Assembly (NCBI GenBank): GCA_910584905.1
Contig: CAJUCQ010000007.1
Span: 1-62,338, forward strand
DNA from: an uncultured Muribaculaceae bacterium
Lineage (GTDB): Bacteria; Bacteroidota; Bacteroidia; Bacteroidales; Muribaculaceae
Direction of reading: 5' to 3'
DNA length: 62,338 nucleotides
Made by a program: the position numbers and the translations under genes. The notes under the pieces were generated by a model. The model ran no database searches, was not told the DNA's origin, and worked only from the letters and a program-made list of their open reading frames with translations. Positions 7,331 through 15,431 of the stretch are shown in pieces. Each line of letters starts with the position of its first letter. The stretch's first letter is position 1.

Positions 7331-8650
7331 TTACTTGGCCGGTGCGGCGGGTTTGGGCAGGGGTGCGGTGGTGCCGTTCTTCTTGAAGGCCTCCTGCTGT
7401 TCGGGCGTATAGCCGAGGGAGGTGAGCACCTCCTCGGTGTTGCCGCCGAGGGTCGGGCACGGGCCGTAAGTCGGCGTATAATTGCTCAGCGTGAAGGGAC
7501 AGCCGACGGTCACAAACGTGCCGATAGCGCCGCCTTGGTCGATACGCACGAGCGTATTGCCGTCGTAGAGGCTTTCGTCGCTCATCATTTCCTTGGTCGA
7601 GAGCACGGGGCCGACGGGCACACCCGCGGCGCTGAGGATGCTCGTGACCTCGAATTTGGTCTTGTCGGCGCACCACTGTCCGATGCGGGCTATGATTTCG
7701 GTCTTGTGGCGGTCGCGGGCGTCGGCGGTGTTGAAGTCGGGGTTGGTAAGCCAGTCTTCGAAGCCGAAGGCCTTGCAGGCCAGCTCGAAGTCCTTGGCGC
7801 CGCGCTGAAGGATGACGTAGACGTAGTTGTTGGCGTCGATTTCCGAGTCAAGGCCGCCGGCAGGCTTGCACTTGTAGGTCCAGCCCAGAACGCCGGAACC
7901 TTCCGTGTTGCCCGAACGGGGCACGCAGTCGCCGAACTTGCCGTCGGGATACTGCGGGAACTGCGTCAGATAACCGATGCGGTCGAGCGTCAGCTGGTCG
8001 CGCGTCTTGATACGGCAAAGGTTCAGGCAGGCGTTGTGCATCGACTGATAGACGTAGACGCCCTCGCCCGTGCGGTTGCGTTGCTGCAGGGCCGCGAGCA
8101 GGCCGATGAGCAGGTGCATGCCCGTATTGGAGTCGCCGAGGGCGGCGCCGCTCTGCGTCGGGATGTTATAGTCGCCCTCGTACCAGCCCGTTGTCGAGGC
8201 GGCGGCGGCGGTGACCTGCGCTATAGGCTCGTAGGCCTTGAGGTTGGCATACTTCGACGCGGCGGGGAAGCCCTTGATGGTGCCGTAGATACACTTGGGG
8301 TTGAGCGCATGGACGGCCTCCCATGAGAAGCCCAGCTTGTCCATGGCGCCGGGGTGGAGGTTCTCGACGAAAATATCGCACTCCTGAATAAGCTTCGTCA
8401 GGATTGCCTTGCCGTCGGGGGTCTTGGCGTCGAGGGCAAGTGATTTCTTGTCGGAATTCAGCTGTAGGAAGTAATACGACGGCTCGTTGGGGTCGAACTG
8501 AAGTTCCTTACGGGTGGCGTCGCCGACGCCCGGACGTTCGATTTTCACGACATCGGCGCCCAGCCATGCGAGCATCTGGGTGCACGAGGGGCCCGACTGC
8601 ACTTCGGTGAAGTCGACCACCTTGATACCTTGGAGAGGTGCGTAATTCAT
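7331..8650 (-). CDS. frc: Formyl-CoA:oxalate CoA-transferase
   Basis: This class III CoA-transferase moves CoA from formyl-CoA to oxalate, yielding oxalyl-CoA for Oxc and free formate. The 439-aa length is close to the 428 aa of Oxalobacter Frc. The catalytic aspartate is visible as Asp173 in LGDSNTGMH, matching Asp169 of the Oxalobacter enzyme. Other family features are the start LQGIKVVDFTEVQSGPSC, the KIERPGVGD loop and FVENLHPGAMDKLG. The C-terminal tail is Pro/Ala/Lys-rich. It is the promoter-proximal gene of the operon; I could not find a consensus promoter in the 170 bases before it. The neighbouring oxc supports formyl-CoA transferase over other family members such as CaiB or BaiF. 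Confidence 0.95.
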   Translation of the reverse strand: MNYAPLQGIKVVDFTEVQSGPSCTQMLAWLGADVVKIERPGVGDATRKELQFDPNEPSYYFLQLNSDKKSLALDAKTPDGKAILTKLIQECDIFVENLHPGAMDKLGFSWEAVHALNPKCIYGTIKGFPAASKYANLKAYEPIAQVTAAAASTTGWYEGDYNIPTQSGAALGDSNTGMHLLIGLLAALQQRNRTGEGVYVYQSMHNACLNLCRIKTRDQLTLDRIGYLTQFPQYPDGKFGDCVPRSGNTEGSGVLGWTYKCKPAGGLDSEIDANNYVYVILQRGAKDFELACKAFGFEDWLTNPDFNTADARDRHKTEIIARIGQWCADKTKFEVTSILSAAGVPVGPVLSTKEMMSDESLYDGNTLVRIDQGGAIGTFVTVGCPFTLSNYTPTYGPCPTLGGNTEEVLTSLGYTPEQQEAFKKNGTTAPLPKPAAPAK

Positions 8651-8785
8651 AATAGCGGTTTTTGGAGAGATTATATGTCAGTTATGTGCTTATGTAATTG
8701 TTGACAGATGAAGACCCGACCTGTCGGCCGGATTCAGTGTTCAAACGCCCCGCAGGCCCAAAAGGTTTTTATTGCCCGGCTTTTT

Positions 8786-8816
8786 TTGCCGTTCGGAGAG
8801 AATTTATTACTTTTGC
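8786..8816 (+). promoter_or_regulatory. Consensus promoter, probably giving a leaderless thioesterase mRNA
   Basis: TTTG at 8786-8789, a 19-bp spacer and TACTTTTG at 8809-8816. Only 5 nt separate the -7 box from the ATG at 8822, so the transcription start should fall at or within two nt of the start codon. Confidence 0.8.
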
Positions 8817-8821
8817 TTTCT

Positions 8822-9241
8822 ATGAAGAATGACAGCCGTGAATACATCTTCGAGATGCCCATGAAAGTGCGCGACTACGAAGTCGACTCCGAAGGCATCG
8901 TCAACAACGCCGTGTATCTCCACTATCTGGAGCATACGCGCCATGAGTTCTGCGAATGGGCGGGCCTCAGCTTCCGGCAGATGCACGCCTGCGGCATCGA
9001 CCCCGTGCTGGCGAAAGTCACTGTCGAATACCGCACGCCCCTCGGCCTCGGACAGCACTTCGTAAGCCGCCTCGCCCTCGACCGCCGCGGCCCGCTGTTC
9101 GTGTTCTATCAAGACCTCTTCACCGTCGACGGCGCCCCCGTGGTGCGCGCCGTTGTCGAGGTGGCCTGCCTCGAAAACGGGCGCCTCACCCGAGGTCTGC
9201 CGCTCGTCGAAGCCTTCAGCAAATACCTCCCCGAAAAATGA
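8822..9241 (+). CDS. Acyl-CoA thioesterase, 4-hydroxybenzoyl-CoA thioesterase/YbgC type
   Basis: A 139-aa single hotdog-fold protein expected to hydrolyse acyl-CoA or acyl-ACP thioesters in the cytoplasm. The family signature is clear: KVRDYEVDSEGIVNNAVYLHY, with the catalytic aspartate in the D-x-x-G-I-V-N-N motif and HTRHEF in the following helix. I place the start at 8822, not the earlier in-frame ATG at 8708, because a perfect promoter ends just upstream and the upstream codons do not resemble the fold. Its stop overlaps the start of dprA (ATGA at 9238-9241), indicating translational coupling. The substrate cannot be read from the sequence. Confidence 0.88.
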   Translation: MKNDSREYIFEMPMKVRDYEVDSEGIVNNAVYLHYLEHTRHEFCEWAGLSFRQMHACGIDPVLAKVTVEYRTPLGLGQHFVSRLALDRRGPLFVFYQDLFTVDGAPVVRAVVEVACLENGRLTRGLPLVEAFSKYLPEK

Positions 9242-10386
9242 ACTGCGCCGACGAAAAGCTTATGCGACGGCTGGCGTTCGCATCATACCGCAACGTCACC
9301 CTCGGCACCGCCCGCGAGCTGCAGGCCCGCGGAGCAGGGCCGGACGCATTCTTTTCCGACTCCGCCACATCGCTGGCCGCGCGCACCGGTCTCAAACCCG
9401 AATACTTCGACGACCGCACCCGCGCCGAAGCCATACGCAAAGCCGCCGCCGAAATGGAATTCATCGCCGCCGGAAACATCCGAGCCATATTCTGCGACGA
9501 CCCCCTCTACCCCGAGCGCCTCCGCCTCGCCGACGACGCCCCGGCCATGCTGTACGTCCTCGGCGACTGCTCCCTCAACCCGCGATACTCGGTGGCAATC
9601 GTCGGCACTCGCCACGCCACGGCATACGGCGCCGCATTCACCGCCGAGCTCGTCCGCGACCTCGCCCGCGCACTCCCCGAGGGCCTGATGATTGTCAGCG
9701 GACTCGCCTACGGAATCGACATCGCCGCCCACTCCGCCGCCCTTGCCCAAGGCCTCCCCACCGGCGCCGTCCTCGCCCACGGGCTAAACACCATATACCC
9801 CGCCGACCACCGCGCCAAAGCCATGCAGATGGTGCGCAACGGCGGATTCCTCGCCACCGAATACACCTCCCGCGACCGCACCCACAGAGGCAACTTCCTC
9901 GCCCGCAACCGCATCGTCGCCGCCTTGGCCGACGCCGTCGTTGTCGTCGAAAGCGATCTCCGCGGAGGAGCAATGGCCACAGCGCGCCTCGCCTCCGCAT
10001 ACAGCCGCGAAGTGTTCGCCCTCCCCGGACGCGTCTCCGACGCATACTCCCGCGGATGCAACGCCCTCATAGCCGCGCAGACCGCACGCATCGTCCGCTC
10101 CGCCGCCGACATCCTCGACGTCCTCGGTTGGCAGGCCGCCGACGCGCCCCCCGCACAACTCGCATTCTCATTCGACATCGACCCCGAAAAAACACGGATT
10201 CTGCGGGCGCTCCGCGAAGCGCCCGACGCCGGCGTGAACGAGCTGTGCACAAGCCTAGCCATCCCCTACGCCCGCATCAGCGCCATTCTCTTCGAGCTGG
10301 AGATGGACGACCTCGTCGCCGCAATCCCCGGCGGACGATTCGCCCTTACGGCCGACGCAAACGATTTCATCGACAAAAACGTTTAA
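9238..10386 (+). CDS. dprA: DNA processing protein DprA
   Basis: The 382-aa protein loads RecA onto incoming single-stranded DNA during natural transformation in species where this has been studied; many non-competent bacteria also keep it. An N-terminal helical (SAM-like) segment is followed by the Rossmann domain: SVAIVGTRHATAYG, SGLAYGIDIAAHSAAL, AHGLNTIYPADH, NFLARNRIVAALADAVVVVES. The C-terminus (about 320-382) is a winged-helix-like domain with the phrase LDVLG before it. It overlaps the thioesterase gene by 4 nt. There is no competence machinery elsewhere in this window, so the role here is unknown. Confidence 0.95.
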   Translation: MNCADEKLMRRLAFASYRNVTLGTARELQARGAGPDAFFSDSATSLAARTGLKPEYFDDRTRAEAIRKAAAEMEFIAAGNIRAIFCDDPLYPERLRLADDAPAMLYVLGDCSLNPRYSVAIVGTRHATAYGAAFTAELVRDLARALPEGLMIVSGLAYGIDIAAHSAALAQGLPTGAVLAHGLNTIYPADHRAKAMQMVRNGGFLATEYTSRDRTHRGNFLARNRIVAALADAVVVVESDLRGGAMATARLASAYSREVFALPGRVSDAYSRGCNALIAAQTARIVRSAADILDVLGWQAADAPPAQLAFSFDIDPEKTRILRALREAPDAGVNELCTSLAIPYARISAILFELEMDDLVAAIPGGRFALTADANDFIDKNV

Positions 10387-10451
10387 ACCACTGACATCTC
10401 TCCCCCCCCCCGACAATCTCTCATCCACTCAACCCTCACTCTCAACCACCC

Positions 10452-11324
10452 ATGAAAAAGATTATCCCCGAATCAGAGCTTATCATCAACCCCGACGGCT
10501 CGGTTTTCCACCTCCACCTCACCCCCGAACAACTCACCGACCGCATTATCCTCGTCGGCGACCCCGCGCGAGTTAACATGGTGGCCGAATTTTTCGACAC
10601 CCGCATATTCGAAGTCTCATCCCGCGAATTCCACACCATCGGAGGCACATATAAAGGCAAACCCATCATGTGTCTGAGCCACGGCATCGGACCCGACAAC
10701 ATCGACATCGTTATCAACGAACTCGACGCCCTCGCCAACATCGACTTCAAAACCCGCGAAGTCCGCGACCAAAAACGCGTCCTCACGCTCGTGAGAATAG
10801 GCACTTCAGGCGCTCTCCAGCCCGAACTCTCGCTCGGCACTCCCGTAATCGCCGAAAAATCCATAGGCTTCGACGGAGTCCTCAACTACTACGCCGGGCG
10901 CAACGACGTAGCCGACCTCGACTTCGAAAAAGACTTCTGCGAACACACCGGCTGGAACCCCCTATGGGCAAAACCATACGTGGTCGACGCCGACCCCGAA
11001 CTCGTCGAACGCATCGGCGCCGACGACATGGTGCGCGGAAACACAATCTCCGCCGTCGGCTTCTACGGCCCCCAGGGTCGCGAACTCCGCCTACCCCTCG
11101 CAAACCCCGACCTCAACCGCCGAATCGAAGAATTCCGCCACAACGGGCGCAAAGTCACAAACTACGAAATGGAATCCGCGCCCTTGCAGGGCCTCGGCAA
11201 ACTCATGGGCCACAAAGCCATGACCGTATGCTCCATCATCGCCAACCGCTTCAACACCGAAGCCAACCCCAACTACAAAGACGGCATCCGCTCGCTCATA
11301 GCCACCGTCCTCGAACGCATCTGA
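10452..11324 (+). CDS. Nucleoside phosphorylase (uridine phosphorylase-like)
   Basis: A 290-aa PNP/UDP-family enzyme that would cleave a (deoxy)nucleoside with phosphate to free base and ribose-1-phosphate for salvage. Family features: DRIILVGDPARV near residue 35 (phosphate-binding loop), LTLVRIGTSGALQ in the centre, and YEMESAPL with the Glu-Met-Glu ribose-binding motif near 240. Bacteroidales annotate close relatives as uridine phosphorylase, but base preference is not readable here. A perfect palindromic terminator follows. A C-run and short gap separate it from dprA. Confidence 0.88.
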   Translation: MKKIIPESELIINPDGSVFHLHLTPEQLTDRIILVGDPARVNMVAEFFDTRIFEVSSREFHTIGGTYKGKPIMCLSHGIGPDNIDIVINELDALANIDFKTREVRDQKRVLTLVRIGTSGALQPELSLGTPVIAEKSIGFDGVLNYYAGRNDVADLDFEKDFCEHTGWNPLWAKPYVVDADPELVERIGADDMVRGNTISAVGFYGPQGRELRLPLANPDLNRRIEEFRHNGRKVTNYEMESAPLQGLGKLMGHKAMTVCSIIANRFNTEANPNYKDGIRSLIATVLERI

Positions 11325-11350
11325 CCGGCCCGGGAGGATTCCCCCCGAAA

Positions 11351-11380
11351 AAAGAGCGGCCCCGCGCGGGGCCGCTCTTT
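11351..11380. terminator. 30-bp palindromic terminator after the nucleoside phosphorylase gene
   Basis: Two 15-nt perfectly complementary arms (AAAGAGCGGCCCCGC and its complement), preceded by extra A and ending in CTCTTTG. It forms an extremely stable GC hairpin with a short T-run. Confidence 0.8.
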
Positions 11381-11436
11381 GCGCGACTCGCAGACATCTG
11401 ATGTCGAAAAGATTCTGATTTCTAAAACGAATTTCG

Positions 11437-11444
11437 TATCTTTG
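11437..11444 (+). promoter_or_regulatory. -7 box upstream of the nucleotidyltransferase gene
   Basis: TATCTTTG follows the terminator; the expected -33 position has only a partial match. It gives a 5' UTR of about 60 nt for the start at 11508. Confidence 0.6.
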
Positions 11445-11507
11445 CACCCGAAAACCGAAACTACCATCCCCCATACTCTTATCCAACACCCAATCACACC
11501 ACAGTTT

Positions 11508-12422
11508 ATGAAACCCACCCTCTTCGTTCTTGCAGCAGGCATGGGCAGCCGCTACGGAGGCCTCAAGCAGCTCGACGGCCTCGGCCCTCAGGGACAGACC
11601 ATCATGGACTACTCCATCTTCGACGCCCTCCGCGCCGGATTCGGAAAAATCGTTTTCGTTATCCGCAAGGACTTCGAACAGCAGTTCCGCGAAAAAATCC
11701 TCGCTAAATACGAAGGCCACGTGCCCGTCGAACTCGTATTCCAAGGCATTGACAGACTCCCCGAAGGATACACCTGCCCCGAAGACCGCACCAAGCCGTG
11801 GGGTACAAACCACGCCGTCCTCATGGGCCGCGAAGCAATCAGCGAACCCTTCGCCGTTATCAACGCCGACGACTACTACGGTCCCGACGCATTCGCCGTA
11901 ATGGCCGCGTTCCTCAGCAAACTCGACCCCGCAAAAGACAAAGGCAAATACTCGATGGTAGGTTTCCGCGTCGGCAACACCATGACTGAAAACGGCTCCG
12001 TCAGCCGCGGCGTATGCTCAACCAAAAACGGCCTCCTCACCGACGTCGTCGAGCGCACGGCAATCGCCTACGACAAAGACCACAACATCACATTCACCGA
12101 CGAAAACGGCGCGCTCTGCACCCTCGACCCCAACACTCCCGTGAGCATGAATCTCTGGGGATTCACGCCCGACTACTTCGAATACAGCGAACGCGAATTC
12201 CGCAAATTCCTCGACGAAAAAATCAACGTCCCCAAGAGCGAATTCTACATCCCCACGTGCATCGACACCCTCATCAAAAACGGCGAAGCAACTGTTGAAG
12301 TCCTCGACACGACATCCAAATGGTTCGGCGTCACATACCCCGAAGACCGTCAGGACGTAGTCGACAAACTCGCCGCTCAGCACGCCGCCGGACTCTACCC
12401 CGACGGCAAACTCTTCGACTAA
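11508..12422 (+). CDS. Sugar-phosphate nucleotidyltransferase-like protein
   Basis: The 304-aa protein starts with the nucleotide-binding signature of the GT-A-like nucleotidyltransferase fold, LAAGMGSRYGGLKQ at about residues 7-20, followed by a Rossmann-like region and AVINADDYYG near 122 (metal-binding Asp pair). These features predict transfer of a nucleoside monophosphate to a sugar phosphate. I chose 11508 because it places the start just before the first beta-strand and after the -7 box; an earlier in-frame ATG at 11379 lies upstream of that box. Conserved relatives occur widely in Bacteroidales without an assigned substrate. Confidence 0.8.
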   Translation: MKPTLFVLAAGMGSRYGGLKQLDGLGPQGQTIMDYSIFDALRAGFGKIVFVIRKDFEQQFREKILAKYEGHVPVELVFQGIDRLPEGYTCPEDRTKPWGTNHAVLMGREAISEPFAVINADDYYGPDAFAVMAAFLSKLDPAKDKGKYSMVGFRVGNTMTENGSVSRGVCSTKNGLLTDVVERTAIAYDKDHNITFTDENGALCTLDPNTPVSMNLWGFTPDYFEYSEREFRKFLDEKINVPKSEFYIPTCIDTLIKNGEATVEVLDTTSKWFGVTYPEDRQDVVDKLAAQHAAGLYPDGKLFD

Positions 12423-12448
12423 ACACATCATCCCTACAAACCACACGC

Positions 12449-12489
12449 GGGTCAGGGGACGGCCGCTACCGAGGCTACGCCCCTGACCC
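12449..12489 (+). terminator. Hairpin between the nucleotidyltransferase gene and tgt
   Basis: A 10-bp perfect stem (GGGTCAGGGG with CCCCTGACCC) closes a 21-nt loop. There is no T-run, so it may be a weak terminator or mRNA processing signal in an otherwise collinear gene pair. Confidence 0.5.
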
Positions 12490-12522
12490 ATCGATACCCC
12501 ACCACGCCATCCCGATTCCCCA

Positions 12523-13653
12523 ATGCAGTTCACCGTCGATAAAACCCTAAGCGACTCCGGCGCCCGCGCCGGCACAATTCAGACCGACCACGGCACCATC
12601 CTCACTCCCATATTCATGCCCGTCGGCACCGTCGGCTCCGTAAAAGGCGTTCACACCCACGAATTGCGCCAAGACGTAAAAGCTCAGATTATCCTCGGAA
12701 ACACATACCACATCTACCTCCGCCCCGGAATGGAAATAATCGAACAGGCCGGCGGACTCCACCGCTTCAACGGCTGGGACCGCCCCATCCTCACCGACTC
12801 CGGAGGCTTTCAGGTATTCTCCCTCAGCTCAAACCGCAAACTCACCGAAGAAGGCGCCCACTTCCGCAGTCACATCGACGGCTCCCGCCACCTCTTCACG
12901 CCAGAAAAAGTGGTCGACATACAGCGCACCATCGGCTCCGACATAATGATGGCCCTTGACGAATGCCCCCCCGGCACAAGCGACTTCGCATACGCCCGCA
13001 AAAGCCTCGACCTCACAAAACGCTGGCTCGAACGCGGATGGAACCGCTACAAGACCACCGAACCCAAATACGGCCACTACCAAAGCTTCTTCCCCATCGT
13101 GCAGGGTTGCACCTACCCCGAACTCCGCCGCGAAAGCGCTCGATTCGTCACCGACCTCGGCGCTGACGGAAACGCCATCGGCGGACTCGCCGTCGGCGAA
13201 CCCGCCGAAAAAATGTACGAGATGATCGAAGTCGTCAACGACATCCTCCCCGCCGACCGCCCCCGCTACCTCATGGGCGTAGGCACCCCCGCCAACATCC
13301 TCGAAGCAATCGACCGCGGTGTCGACATGATGGACTGCGTGATGCCCACCCGCAACGGCCGAAACGGCATGCTCTTCACCCCCGACGGAACCATGAACAT
13401 GCGAAACGCCAAATGGGCCAACGACTTCTCGCCCCTCCAGCCCGACGGCCCCGCCCTCGTCGACCGCGTCTACTCAAAAGCATACGTCCGCCATCTCTTT
13501 GCCGCCGACGAACTCCTCGGCCTCCAGATTGCGTCAATCCACAACCTCGCCTTCTACCTCTGGCTCGTCGGCGAAGCCCGCCGCCACATCCTCGACGGCA
13601 CATTCAAGGCGTGGAAAGAAGAAATGGTCGTGCGCACAATGCGCCGCCTCTGA
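12523..13653 (+). CDS. tgt: Queuine tRNA-ribosyltransferase, without the cysteine zinc site
   Basis: This TIM-barrel enzyme exchanges guanine-34 of GUN-anticodon tRNAs for preQ1 on the way to queuosine. The 376-aa length is standard. Visible active-site motifs are LTDSGGFQVFSL (general acid/base Asp), the nucleophile region DCVMPTRNGRNG, and IVQGCTYPELR. In E. coli Tgt three cysteines (CxCxxC) follow PLDPE and bind zinc with a histidine. Here the aligned stretch after SPLQPD reads GPALVD with no cysteine, although the histidine in SIHNL remains. The gene lies just upstream of lptF, an order common in Bacteroidetes. The catalytic assignment is firm; the metal-free state is inferred. Confidence 0.94.
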   Translation: MQFTVDKTLSDSGARAGTIQTDHGTILTPIFMPVGTVGSVKGVHTHELRQDVKAQIILGNTYHIYLRPGMEIIEQAGGLHRFNGWDRPILTDSGGFQVFSLSSNRKLTEEGAHFRSHIDGSRHLFTPEKVVDIQRTIGSDIMMALDECPPGTSDFAYARKSLDLTKRWLERGWNRYKTTEPKYGHYQSFFPIVQGCTYPELRRESARFVTDLGADGNAIGGLAVGEPAEKMYEMIEVVNDILPADRPRYLMGVGTPANILEAIDRGVDMMDCVMPTRNGRNGMLFTPDGTMNMRNAKWANDFSPLQPDGPALVDRVYSKAYVRHLFAADELLGLQIASIHNLAFYLWLVGEARRHILDGTFKAWKEEMVVRTMRRL

Positions 13654-13695
13654 CCCCCGCATCCCCAACCCACACACTTCAGGCCTTCCCGGAAA

Positions 13696-14769
13696 TTGAA
13701 AATACTCGACAAATACATAATCCGCAACTTCCTCGGCACGTATATCTTCGCGATACTCCTGCTGCTGGCCATTGTCGTCATGTTCGACGTCAATGAAAAA
13801 CTCGACTCCTTCCTCAAAGCCCCGCTCAAAGAAACCATCGTCGACTATTTCGTCAACTTCCTGCCCTACTTCGCCAACCAGTTCTCGCCGCTCTTCACCT
13901 TCATCGCCGTCATCTTCTTCACGTCAAAACTCGCCGGAAACAGCGAATTCATAGCCATGTTCTCCACCGGCATGAGCTTCAGACGCCTCCTGCGGCCCTA
14001 CATGCTCGCCGCCGCCGTAATCGCCGCCGCCACATTCCTCCTCAGCGCATACGTCATCCCCCCCGCCAACGCCAAACGCATCGAATACACAAATAAATAC
14101 GTCCGCAACAAAAGCGTCGAATACGGCACCAACATCATGCTCATGGTAGCCCCCGGCCAAATCGCATACATCTCCCGCTACGACGCCGCCTCAAAAACCG
14201 GCTACCGCTTCTCGCTCGAACGCTTCGACGACCAAAAACGCCTCCGCTCGCGCCTCACATCCCAGTCGATCAAATGGGACACCCTGTACTCATGGCAGGT
14301 CGTCGACTACGTGATCCGCGACTTCAACGACACCCGCGAGGAAATCCGAAAAGGACGCCGCCTCGATACCATAATCCCCTTCGAGCCCCGCGACTTTCTC
14401 ATCGCCTCCAACGACCACGAGAAAATGACCTCGCCCGAGCTCTCCGAATACATCGCCCGTCAGAAACAGCGCGGCGTCGCCAACATCCAAAACTTCGAAG
14501 TGGAGCGCGAGCGCCGCTACGCCATGACCGCCGCCGCCTTCATCCTCACCGTCATCGGGATGACCCTCTCGGTGCGCAAAGTCAAAAACGGCATGGGCCT
14601 CAACATCGGCATAGGGCTTGTCCTGAGTTTCAGCTACATCCTTTTCATGACCATAACCCAGACCTTCGCCATATCAGGCCTCACGAGCGCGTTCGTGGCC
14701 ATGTGGATTCCCAACTTCATTTATATAATCATAGCCATAATCCTCTACCGCCGGACCTCAGTCGCCTGA
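13696..14769 (+). CDS. LptF/LptG family lipopolysaccharide export permease
   Basis: The 357-aa inner-membrane protein has the YjgP/YjgQ layout: two N-terminal membrane helices, a third near residues 95-115 (MLAAAVIAAATFLLSAYVIPP), a periplasmic beta-jellyroll domain (about 120-280), and three C-terminal helices. With LptB and LptC it would extract LPS and pass it to the Lpt bridge; a LptE homologue is encoded at 37924. No ATG lies between the in-frame stop of tgt and residue 29, so translation probably starts at TTG 13696. That start gives MKILDKYIIRNFLGTY, the expected family N-terminus. Its last 12 nt overlap the convergent gene on the other strand. Confidence 0.88.
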   Translation: MKILDKYIIRNFLGTYIFAILLLLAIVVMFDVNEKLDSFLKAPLKETIVDYFVNFLPYFANQFSPLFTFIAVIFFTSKLAGNSEFIAMFSTGMSFRRLLRPYMLAAAVIAAATFLLSAYVIPPANAKRIEYTNKYVRNKSVEYGTNIMLMVAPGQIAYISRYDAASKTGYRFSLERFDDQKRLRSRLTSQSIKWDTLYSWQVVDYVIRDFNDTREEIRKGRRLDTIIPFEPRDFLIASNDHEKMTSPELSEYIARQKQRGVANIQNFEVERERRYAMTAAAFILTVIGMTLSVRKVKNGMGLNIGIGLVLSFSYILFMTITQTFAISGLTSAFVAMWIPNFIYIIIAIILYRRTSVA

Positions 14770-15216
14770 TTTGAGCCGCCGCGAGGCCTTGTCGGCAAGA
14801 TAGCGGCGGGCTATTCGCGCCCATGCCGCCCCCGAGGCCGTCGCCTCGTTCTCAAGAATACTCAGCAACTGCCAGAAACATATCAGCGCCGCCGTCAGCT
14901 TCAGCAAGTCGACGGGGAGCATCTCCGTGCCTTCAAGAATCACCCCCTGCACCAGCGACGCCGCAAGAAGCCCTACGTTGACGCGAGTCACCGCGGCCAC
15001 CACGCGGCCGAGGGCAGCCGACGAGAACTTTGCCCGGCGAGGCCGGCGCCCGCTGCGACGCCGTAGACGCCGGCGGAGATTCCACGCCGTCCAGCCGTCG
15101 ACCAGAACAAGAAACACACACACGCCCGCATAGGGAAACACCGGAGCGTACAAGGCCCAAAGCCAACCTCCGAGGGCCGACAGGGCAGTTTTAATCTGTG
15201 GAGCTATCGTAAACAT
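14758..15216 (-). CDS. Small membrane protein, holin-like
   Basis: The 152-aa protein has two hydrophobic segments near residues 12-44 (PYAGVCVFLVLVDGWTAW), a strongly basic loop of about 48-63 rich in Arg, and two more hydrophobic segments near 80-118. This layout and the VLVDGWTAW phrase resemble the phage holin 4 family, which is also common as an isolated chromosomal gene in Bacteroidales. No lysin or phage genes are nearby. It converges on lptF with a 12-nt overlap at the 3' ends. A TAAATTTG box on the minus strand ends 7 nt before the ATG, so the mRNA should be nearly leaderless. Confidence 0.6.
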   Translation of the reverse strand: MFTIAPQIKTALSALGGWLWALYAPVFPYAGVCVFLVLVDGWTAWNLRRRLRRRSGRRPRRAKFSSAALGRVVAAVTRVNVGLLAASLVQGVILEGTEMLPVDLLKLTAALICFWQLLSILENEATASGAAWARIARRYLADKASRRLKSGD

Positions 15217-15223
15217 AACGCTA

Positions 15224-15231
15224 CAAATTTA
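15224..15231 (-). promoter_or_regulatory. -7 box of the holin-like gene
   Basis: CAAATTTA on the plus strand reads TAAATTTG on the minus strand, 7 nt from the ATG at 15216. No TTTG is found 19-21 bp upstream. Confidence 0.5.
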
Positions 15232-15316
15232 CACCCGCAAAGCCCCCCGACGCACCTCTTAAGGGCCGCCATGAGCATTTAACACATTTTTTATCCTTAT
15301 CTTTTTGCATAAAAAA

Positions 15317-15347
15317 TTTGCGGTTTAGTAAAATATTGCTAATTTTG
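15317..15347 (+). promoter_or_regulatory. Consensus promoter for the giant secreted protein genes
   Basis: TTTG at 15317-15320, a 19-bp spacer and TAATTTTG at 15340-15347. The predicted 5' UTR is about 80 nt to the ATG at 15432. Confidence 0.8.
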
Positions 15348-15431
15348 CGCCCAAAGGCACCCCCAAAGTGCTCCACAAACACTCTCCATAGCCAAACAAA
15401 ATTATTAAACAAACCATCAATATCACTTTTT

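Noticed and set aside
8708..8821. An upstream in-frame ATG giving the thioesterase 38 extra residues
   Set aside because: The extra part would be encoded across the promoter and does not resemble hotdog proteins.
14758..15216. Prophage remnant suggested by the holin-like protein
   Set aside because: No lysin, structural, integrase or repeat sequence lies nearby, and lptF and the secreted-protein genes flank it.
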